From: an uncultured Oscillospiraceae bacterium
GTDB lineage: Bacteria; Bacillota; Clostridia; Oscillospirales; Oscillospiraceae
Length of the DNA stretch: 10,137 nt
Reading direction: 5' to 3'
Assembly (NCBI GenBank): GCA_934630555.1
Contig: CAKTXB010000056.1
Location: 1 to 10,137, forward strand
Position 1 is the stretch's first letter. Each line of letters opens with the position of its first letter. Below, one piece after another: positions 5,363 to 10,137 of this stretch. The notes under the pieces are model-generated. The model made no database searches and was not told the origin of the DNA. It worked only from the letters and a program-made list of their open reading frames with translations. Both the position numbers and the translations under genes were made by a program.

Positions 5363-6274
5363 ATGGGGCACACAACGAACCGTCCGCATCTGCGGCGCTG
5401 GCTGCTGGCTGTCATCTGTCTGCTGGCGCTGGCCATGCTCGGCCTTGGCGCGGTGGCCGTTATCCGGCACATCACGCACTACGCCGACCGTGCCGCTGTC
5501 GAATCTATACCAGAAACGCCTGCCGCGCCGGCAGTTGAAGAAAATCCCTACATTGAGGGCCTTGCCCGCAACGTCTACGACGGCCTGTTTTATCAGGACG
5601 GCAATTTTGTCCGCTATGAGGGCTATACCCCCAGCCACATCGGCGTGGATGTTTCAGCCCATCAACAGCAGATCGACTGGCAGCAGGTCGCTGACAGCGG
5701 TGTGGAATTTGCCATGGTTCGCGCCGGCTACCGCGGCTATACCAAGGGTGACCTCGAACGCGACGCCTATTTTACCCAAAATGTCGACGGCGCTGCCGCC
5801 GCCGGGCTGGATGTTGGCGTTTATTTCTTCTCACAGGCCATCACCACCGATGAGGCTTTGGAAGAAGCCGACCTTGTGCTCGAGCTGCTGGATGGCCGCA
5901 CGCTGGCCTACCCCATCGTTTTTGACTGGGAGGACATTGAAGCCGACGCCCGCACCGACGGCATGACCAGCCCCCTGCTCACCGAAATTGCCGCCGCCTT
6001 CTGCGCGCGTGTCGAAGCGGCCGGCTATCAGTCCGGCATCTACTTCAACCAGCGCTTCGGCTATCAGGAATTTGACCTGCTGCAACTACAGGACAAGACC
6101 TTCTGGCTGGCCGAATACAACATCCCGCCCACGTTCGCCTATGACTTTCAGATCTGGCAGTATACAAACGACGGTACCGTGCCCGGCATCAGCACGCCCG
6201 TTGATCTGAACCTCAGTTTCGGCGACTGGGGCGCATCGAACGAAGACACGGAACCAACGCGTTCTGCAGAGTAA
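5363..6274 (+). CDS. Membrane-anchored GH25 muramidase
   Basis: A glycoside hydrolase family 25 (Chalaropsis-type) lysozyme that cuts the MurNAc-GlcNAc beta-1,4 bond of peptidoglycan, here probably tethered outside the cell. It has 303 residues: a basic N-terminus (RPHLRRW), one membrane helix (about 13-35), a Pro/Ala/Glu linker (45-62), and the GH25 domain from about residue 90. Family motifs are HIGVDVSAHQQQIDW (92-106, Asp96), FAMVRAGYRGY (116-126), VGVYFFSQAIT (151-161), the catalytic VFDWED (186-191, Asp188 and Glu190), SGIYFN (224-229), WLAEYN (248-253), QIWQYT (263-268) and VDLNLSF (280-286). The acidic tail ends SAE. GGGAGG at 5350-5355 precedes the ATG at 5363 by seven bases; earlier in-frame ATGs lie in or upstream of the promoter. 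It is divergent from the capA-like gene, suggesting shared cell-envelope work. Confidence 0.95.
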   Translation: MGHTTNRPHLRRWLLAVICLLALAMLGLGAVAVIRHITHYADRAAVESIPETPAAPAVEENPYIEGLARNVYDGLFYQDGNFVRYEGYTPSHIGVDVSAHQQQIDWQQVADSGVEFAMVRAGYRGYTKGDLERDAYFTQNVDGAAAAGLDVGVYFFSQAITTDEALEEADLVLELLDGRTLAYPIVFDWEDIEADARTDGMTSPLLTEIAAAFCARVEAAGYQSGIYFNQRFGYQEFDLLQLQDKTFWLAEYNIPPTFAYDFQIWQYTNDGTVPGISTPVDLNLSFGDWGASNEDTEPTRSAE

Positions 6275-6276
6275 GC

Positions 6277-6313
6277 AAAGCCCCGCGAATGCTACGCATT
6301 CGCGGGGCTTTTT
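6277..6313 (+). terminator. Shared bidirectional terminator, GH25 gene and P-type ATPase gene
   Basis: A perfect 16-bp stem (6277-6292 with 6296-6311, loop TAC) is followed by T residues on the plus strand (TTTTT 6309-6313). It begins two bases after the GH25 stop. On the minus strand it lies 11 bases past the ATPase stop (6324) and ends in CTTTGCTT, so it can close both convergent units. Confidence 0.92.
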
Positions 6314-6323
6314 ACGCGGTTTC

Positions 6324-8417
6324 TTACGTCTTTTCTTTCGGCTCGTCCAGCAGATTTGTCATGCTCTTGAGGCTGATGCCCAGCGTGGACATATTGTGCA
6401 GCAGCGCTGACGTGGTCGGCGGCAGAATGTCCGCTACCCCCAATACGATCAAGCCCATGTTGAAGCCCACAATAAACCGGTAGTTACCATGAATGCGCCG
6501 CATGAGCGCCGCAGAGAGCCGCCGCAGCATTACCAGTTCAAACAGATCCTCCGAAGCAATGGTGATGTCCGCGATCTCGCGCGCAATGGCTGCTCCTGTA
6601 GAAATGGCTACACCTGCATCGGCCTCCGAAAGCGCCGGCGAATCGTTCACGCCGTCGCCGACCATGATGACCGTGTGGCCGTTTGCCCTGGCCTCACGGA
6701 TAAACGCCGCCTTGTCCTCCGGCAGCACCTCGGCGTAGAACTTGTCCACACCCACCGCTGCGGCGACAGACTGCGCCGTTTTGCGGTTGTCGCCCGTCAT
6801 CATGACCACGTTCGTAATGCCGCAGTCATGCAGCGCGCGGATGGCCTCCTTTGTTTCCTTGCGCAGCGGGTCATAAATACAGATCACTGCGGCAAGCTCG
6901 CCCGCAATGCACAAATACAGGTGCGAATACTCTGCCGGGAGGCTCTGGAACTTTTCGTTCTCCCCCGCCGGAACGTGGCAGCCCTCGTCCTCAAATACGA
7001 AATGCGCACTGCCGATCAGCACACGCTTGTCATTGACAAAGCTCGAGATGCCGTGCGCCACCACATATTCCACACGCGAATGATACTCTTCATGGGACAG
7101 ACCGCGTACCTTGGCCTCATTGACCACGGCGTTTGCCATAGAATGCGGATAGTGCTCCTCCAAACAGGCCGCCAGCCGCAGCACCTGTGCTTCCTCATGT
7201 CCGCCGAACGTCACGATCTGCGCAACGGTCGGTGTGGCATACGTCAGCGTACCCGTCTTATCAAACACAATGGTATCCGCCTTGCTCACGGCCTCCAGGA
7301 AGCGGCCGCCCTTCACGGAAATGTGATAGCTGCTGCTCTCCCGCATGGCCGAGATCACGGCGATCGGCATGGCCAGCTTCAGCGCGCACGAGAAGTCCAC
7401 CATCAAAACGGCCAGCATCTTTGTCACATTGCGTGTCAGCAGATACGTCAGTACCGTGCCGCCCAGCGTATACGGTACCAGCCGGTCGGCCAGCTGTGCT
7501 GCGTGATCCTCCGCTGTGGATTTGAGCTTTTCGGACTCTTCGATCATGTGCACGATACGGTCATACCGCCCACCGCCCATGGCCTTTTCCACCTGCACGA
7601 TGCATTCGCCCTCTTCGGCCACCGTGCCGGCATATACATAGCTGCCCGCCCGCTTGAGAACCGGCAGCGATTCCCCTGTAATGGACGCCTGATTGATGGT
7701 CGCCTCACCCGATACGACCTTGCCATCGAGCGGAATGAGATTTCCCGTGCGCACCACCATGCAATCGCCCGGCTGCACATCGCGCACTGGGCGCAGCACT
7801 TCCGTTTCACCGGCCTTGCACCAGACCTGCTCTACATGGAGCGACATGGCCTCGGCCAAATCGGAAATAGACTTTTTGTGTGTCCACTCTTCCAGGATCT
7901 CGCCCAGCCGCAGCATGAACATCACGGAGCTCGCCGTTTTGTAATCGCCGCGCACCATGGAAACCGTCACTGCCGTGGCATCAAGCACTGCGACCGACAG
8001 CTTACCGTGCCACAGCGCCCGCAGGCCCTCGGAAATATACTTTACCGACCGCACCGCCGCGATCACGGCCCGTACCGGCATGGGGAAAAATACCTTTAAG
8101 AACGTGTGCCGCGCAACGGTCATGACCAGCTTGTCCTCAAACTCGCGGTTCAGCGCCCGCGCCGTGCGCTCCGGCACCAGTGCCTGTGCATCCGCCGACG
8201 CGAATGAGAACCGCGCCAGCGACCGCACGACTGCCTCGCGCGCGCCAGTATATTCAATGATCGCATCCTGCGTGCGGTCAAACACGCGCACCTGCACCAC
8301 GCCATCCAGCGCGCGCAGATAATATTCCAGAATATCCGCCTCGCGCAGCGACATAGACGCACACGCCATGTGTACCCGCAGCCGTCCGCGTGATTCATGC
8401 AGGATCTTACATTTCAT
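6324..8417 (-). CDS. P1B-type (heavy-metal) ATPase with SCALKL motif
   Basis: A 697-residue P-type ATPase of the heavy-metal group, expected to move a transition metal ion across the membrane using ATP. In order: an N-terminal domain with CKILHESRGRLRVH (3-16), resembling an HMA-like fold without a CxxC metal site; N-terminal membrane helices (about 105-175); actuator motif TGES (247-250); the ion-site helix with DFSCALKLAMP (341-351); phosphorylation site DKTGT (386-390, Asp386); TGDNRKTAQ (541-549); hinge GDGVNDSPAL (587-596); and two final helices (about 645-685) with LLHNMST. The canonical CPC is replaced by Ser-Cys-Ala, and the nucleotide-domain SEHP motif reads EEHYPHSMA. Substrate is uncertain. 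I prefer the ATG at 8417 because GGAGGAG sits about seven bases upstream; the ATG at 8423 is too close. The longer reading to 8576 overlaps the DUF6110 gene. A terminator sits 18 bases upstream. Confidence 0.93.
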   Translation of the reverse strand: MKCKILHESRGRLRVHMACASMSLREADILEYYLRALDGVVQVRVFDRTQDAIIEYTGAREAVVRSLARFSFASADAQALVPERTARALNREFEDKLVMTVARHTFLKVFFPMPVRAVIAAVRSVKYISEGLRALWHGKLSVAVLDATAVTVSMVRGDYKTASSVMFMLRLGEILEEWTHKKSISDLAEAMSLHVEQVWCKAGETEVLRPVRDVQPGDCMVVRTGNLIPLDGKVVSGEATINQASITGESLPVLKRAGSYVYAGTVAEEGECIVQVEKAMGGGRYDRIVHMIEESEKLKSTAEDHAAQLADRLVPYTLGGTVLTYLLTRNVTKMLAVLMVDFSCALKLAMPIAVISAMRESSSYHISVKGGRFLEAVSKADTIVFDKTGTLTYATPTVAQIVTFGGHEEAQVLRLAACLEEHYPHSMANAVVNEAKVRGLSHEEYHSRVEYVVAHGISSFVNDKRVLIGSAHFVFEDEGCHVPAGENEKFQSLPAEYSHLYLCIAGELAAVICIYDPLRKETKEAIRALHDCGITNVVMMTGDNRKTAQSVAAAVGVDKFYAEVLPEDKAAFIREARANGHTVIMVGDGVNDSPALSEADAGVAISTGAAIAREIADITIASEDLFELVMLRRLSAALMRRIHGNYRFIVGFNMGLIVLGVADILPPTTSALLHNMSTLGISLKSMTNLLDEPKEKT

Positions 8418-8435
8418 ACGCATACTCCTCCAGAG

Positions 8436-8462
8436 AAAAAGAGCCGCCGACCCGGCGGCTCT
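8436..8462 (-). terminator. Intrinsic terminator directly before the ATPase ribosome binding site
   Basis: On the minus strand AGAGCCGCCG pairs with CGGCGGCTCT around a GGT loop and is followed by TTTTTCTCT. The stem and U-run are textbook. It lies 13 bases after the DUF6110 stop (8476) and 18 bases before the ATPase ATG (8417), leaving no space for a promoter between terminator and ATPase. Read-through, antitermination or mRNA processing is therefore needed for ATPase expression. Confidence 0.85.
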
Positions 8463-8475
8463 GCAATTTCTGTGC

Positions 8476-8730
8476 TCAGTCTTCCGAAGCGTCCTCCACG
8501 ACCTGTGCCGCAGCCTGCTCAGCGCGTGCATCATTGATGGCCTTCGCGTCGGCGTAGACATCGTCTGCATTCTCACGCACAGCCGTTACAGCACCCATCA
8601 CGCAGTCCTTTGCACGCAGCGCCGCGGCCGTTGCATGGGCATAGACCTTCTTCGCATCGCGGCTGCCAAGGATCTTCAGGCCAGCCGTGCCAAACAGCAC
8701 GCCGGCTGCAAAAAAGCCAATGTGTTTCAT
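8476..8730 (-). CDS. DUF6110-like small membrane protein
   Basis: An 84-residue protein that I take to be a DUF6110-family member, from the sequence style recalled rather than searched. An N-terminal membrane helix (residues 3-20, HIGFFAAGVLFGTAGLKI) is followed by SRDAKKVYAHATAAALRAKD and a long charged helical tail rich in Ala, Glu and Asp (ending VVEDASED). This layout resembles YtxH-like single-helix proteins. Function is unknown. It precedes the P1B ATPase in the same direction, and such small proteins being paired with this ATPase type suggests an accessory role. GGAGG at about 8739-8743 precedes the ATG at 8730 by eight bases; the longer frame to 8868 runs through the promoter and is not coding. 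A terminator follows the stop closely. Confidence 0.85.
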   Translation of the reverse strand: MKHIGFFAAGVLFGTAGLKILGSRDAKKVYAHATAAALRAKDCVMGAVTAVRENADDVYADAKAINDARAEQAAAQVVEDASED

Positions 8731-8813
8731 ATCTCTAACCTCCTGCGTTTCTAAAAAGCCACACACATCGTGCATGACTTTTCTGTATTGCCTTTTGTAA
8801 ACTTTCCGTCCAT

Positions 8814-8842
8814 AATATACATCATTTTTCAAAAATGTGCAA
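8814..8842 (-). promoter_or_regulatory. Candidate promoter and operator of the DUF6110-ATPase unit
   Basis: Minus strand TTGCAC (8842-8837), a 17-base spacer and TATATT (8819-8814). The spacer is almost entirely filled by a 15-base inverted repeat CATTTTT-C-AAAAATG (8823-8837). A second inverted pair, TGTGCA at 8836-8841 and TGCACA at 8862-8867, overlaps the -35. Such dyads between and around the core elements suggest a repressor or activator site. The -35 is only a weak match. Confidence 0.5.
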
Positions 8843-8898
8843 GAAAACATCTCGAAAATTCTGCACAAAAATTGGCTTTTCAGATACCCATTTCTCGT

Positions 8899-9675
8899 TC
8901 ATCCCAGCGCGACATCCAGCGCCATCATCACACTGAAGCCCACGGCAAAAAACACCGTGCCTATATTGGAGTGCGTTCCCTGAGACATCTCCGGGATAAG
9001 CTCCTCCACCACCACATACAGCATCGCGCCCGCCGCAAAGCTGAGCAGATACGGCAGCACCGGCACGATCAGCTGCGCAGCCAGAATCGTCAGCCACGCC
9101 CCGATCGGCTCTACCACGCCGGACAGTACACCGCCGAAAAACGCCCGTGGCTTCGACATCCCCTCTGCCCGCAGCGGCATGGAAATGATCGCGCCCTCCG
9201 GGAAGTTCTGAATCGCAATGCCCAGTGACAGCACCAGCGCGCCGGCAGCCGTGATCTGCGCACTGCCGGAAAGATAGCCTGCATAAACCACACCCACAGC
9301 CATTCCCTCCGGAATATTGTGCAGTGTTACCGCCAACACCATCATGGTTGTGCGCTGCAGCTTGCTGTGCGGCCCTTCCGCTTCACCGCTGCCCCGATGC
9401 AAATGCGGGATGATGTGGTCCAGCGCCAGCAAAAACAGCACGCCCACCCAAAATCCGGCCGCAGCCGGAAAAAAAGACAGCTTTCCCAAACGTTCTGACT
9501 GCTCAATGGCCGGAATGAGTAAGCTCCACACCGATGCCGCCACCATTACACCCGCTGCAAATCCGGTCAGTGCGCGCTGCACAGACTCATGCAGCGACTT
9601 TTTCATAAAAAATACGCTTGCCGCTCCCAGTGACGTACCCAAAAACGGGATCAGGATTCCATAAAATGCTTCCAC
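8899..9675 (-). CDS. ZIP-family divalent metal transporter
   Basis: A 258-residue ZIP transporter of the GufA/ZupT-like bacterial type, expected to import Zn2+, Fe2+ or Mn2+. It has about eight membrane segments. Metal-site motifs are HNIPEGMAVG (119-128) in helix 4 and QNFPEGAIIS (156-165) in helix 5, with VEELIPE (223-229) near the end. The variable loop between helices 3 and 4 carries histidines (DHIIPHLHRG, 86-95; PHSK). The start is a GTG at 9675 followed by EAFYGILIPFLGTSLGA, a typical ZIP N-terminus; the ribosome binding site (GAAAGTGAG) is weak. No clear terminator follows the stop, so some read-through into the DUF6110-ATPase genes is possible. The promoter carries a large palindrome, pointing to metal-dependent repression. 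Family is secure; the metal is not. Confidence 0.95.
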   Translation of the reverse strand: MEAFYGILIPFLGTSLGAASVFFMKKSLHESVQRALTGFAAGVMVAASVWSLLIPAIEQSERLGKLSFFPAAAGFWVGVLFLLALDHIIPHLHRGSGEAEGPHSKLQRTTMMVLAVTLHNIPEGMAVGVVYAGYLSGSAQITAAGALVLSLGIAIQNFPEGAIISMPLRAEGMSKPRAFFGGVLSGVVEPIGAWLTILAAQLIVPVLPYLLSFAAGAMLYVVVEELIPEMSQGTHSNIGTVFFAVGFSVMMALDVALG

Positions 9676-9700
9676 GCGTTTCTCACTTTCTAAAAAACAT

Positions 9701-9726
9701 TTTTAGTTAGATATATCTAACTAAAA
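9701..9726. promoter_or_regulatory. 26-bp perfect palindrome, DtxR/MntR-like operator
   Basis: The half-site TTTTAGTTAGATA is repeated perfectly inverted with no spacer. The inner part TTAGTTAGATA/TATCTAACTAA resembles the TTAGGTTAG..CTAACCTAA dyad known for DtxR/IdeR-type metalloregulators. It lies two bases downstream of the ZIP -10, covering the predicted transcription start, an ideal position for metal-dependent repression. No regulator gene is in the window. Confidence 0.8.
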
Positions 9727-9728
9727 TC

Positions 9729-9757
9729 AGCATATCACACTCTGCCCTTCATTGCAA
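9729..9757 (-). promoter_or_regulatory. Promoter of the ZIP transporter
   Basis: Minus strand TTGCAA (9757-9752), a 17-base spacer and TATGCT (9734-9729), with TGA directly before the -10 forming an extended -10 element. The 26-bp palindrome begins two bases downstream of it. Confidence 0.65.
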
Positions 9758-9790
9758 GCATCATTTCGCCCCGAATTCTTATGAAGATAG

Positions 9791-10015
9791 TTGGCAAAAA
9801 CGAGCATCCTTACTATACGTTATAACGTCGTGATGAAGCATCGTTTATAGATATACGGAGCACCCACACTGGCAAAGCAGATCAAAGGTGTGTCGAAGCG
9901 TATTTCAACCTGCGCAAAGGCAGAAACCATCGCGAAAAAGCAAAGCCCTGTCCAGCGCATCCGGGAACTGGGCACACAGGAACGCAGCAGGCTCATCACA
10001 CCGCCCTGCGTCTAG
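9791..10015 (+). other. Short open stretch with possible promoter, unassigned
   Basis: A frame is open from 9851 to a TAG at 10013-10015 (54 codons). It encodes a basic, polar sequence (for example AKQIKGVSKRIS and RIRELGTQERSRL) that matches no family I recognise. There is no ATG; a GTG at 9890 is the only standard start and has no clear ribosome binding site. A TTGGCA at 9791 with TATACG 17 bases on could be a promoter, and a 12-base palindrome ACGTTATAACGT (9817-9828) overlaps it. It may be a gene remnant or non-coding. Confidence 0.25.
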
Positions 10016-10137
10016 GGTGTATCTGAAAACTCCCAACGCACCCGGACAGCGGACCTTTTAGCGGTGCGCCGCGTCATTTTTCCTTGAAATACGTCAGTAT
10101 TCCTGCGAAAAAATGTCTTGCGCAACGCAAAAATCCC
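10016..10137. repeat. Possible mobile-element or repeat remnant with long hairpin
   Basis: No gene is visible. A long imperfect hairpin spans 10075-10115: CATTTTTCCTTGAAATAC faces GTATTCCTGCGAAAAAATG around the loop GTCA, with the inner and outer parts paired and a mismatched bulge. The segment starts GGGTGTATCTGAAAAC, which resembles an insertion-sequence flank in style only. The element, if real, continues beyond the window. Confidence 0.25.

Noticed and set aside
6489..8099. Plus-strand open frame of 536 codons
   Set aside because: Antisense to the P-type ATPase, whose motifs are complete on the minus strand; the composition is again His/Arg-rich.
8417..8476. T-box or metal riboswitch before the ATPase
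   Set aside because: The space between genes holds only the terminator stem and the ribosome binding site; there is no room for an aptamer outside the DUF6110 coding sequence.
8418..8576. N-terminal extension of the ATPase to 8576
   Set aside because: It overlaps the DUF6110 gene and the terminator, and has no membrane or metal-binding motif.
8731..8868. N-terminal extension of the DUF6110-like protein
   Set aside because: It covers the candidate promoter and an AT-rich leader; the ATG at 8730 has a clear GGAGG.
1..10137. CRISPR arrays, tRNA, rRNA or known riboswitches
   Set aside because: No spaced direct repeats, cloverleaf with CCA end, ribosomal sequence or recognisable aptamer core was seen by eye.

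Overview
The window looks like the chromosome of an endospore-forming, high-GC member of the Clostridia, probably an Oscillospiraceae/Ruminococcaceae-type gut anaerobe. Grounds are a complete set of spore-coat basement-layer genes (SpoIVA, SipL and SpoVM homologues, with the SipL-type DUF3794+LysM protein of Clostridia rather than a Bacillus SpoVID), strong GGAGG ribosome binding sites, and GC-rich coding sequence with AT-rich promoters. The taxonomic placement is inference. Almost everything lies on the minus strand; only the GH25 muramidase gene is convincingly on the plus strand.

Region 1 (about 1-3810, minus strand) is a compact spore-envelope locus. In transcription order it holds a 49-residue two-helix membrane protein, a 23-residue SpoVM homologue (3567-3638), SipL, SpoIVA, and an 86-residue unrecognised protein tightly linked to the spoIVA stop. 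SpoVM and SpoIVA form the base of the coat on the forespore outer membrane, and SipL binds SpoIVA. sipL and spoIVA each carry nearly the same promoter block, GCATATCC-N12-GC(A/G)TA(G/T)A(C/T)ATGA, which fits the sigma-E pattern. This is the most striking part of the window: four coat-layer or candidate coat-layer genes sit beside spoIVA, two of them very small.

Region 2 (about 3860-6313) holds a membrane-anchored CapA/PGA_cap-family metallophosphatase-like protein (minus strand) and a membrane-anchored GH25 muramidase (plus strand). They are expressed divergently from back-to-back sigma-A-like promoters, and intrinsic terminators close both units.

Region 3 (about 6324-9760, minus strand) is a metal-homeostasis region. 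A ZIP-family transporter sits behind a promoter with a perfect 26-bp DtxR/MntR-like palindrome directly downstream of its -10. It is followed by a small DUF6110-type membrane protein and a P1B-type ATPase with a non-canonical SCALKL membrane motif. An intrinsic terminator lies between the last two, immediately before the ATPase ribosome binding site, so the ATPase probably depends on read-through.

Region 4 (about 9760-10137) has no convincing gene. It contains a short open stretch and a long imperfect hairpin that may be debris of a mobile element.
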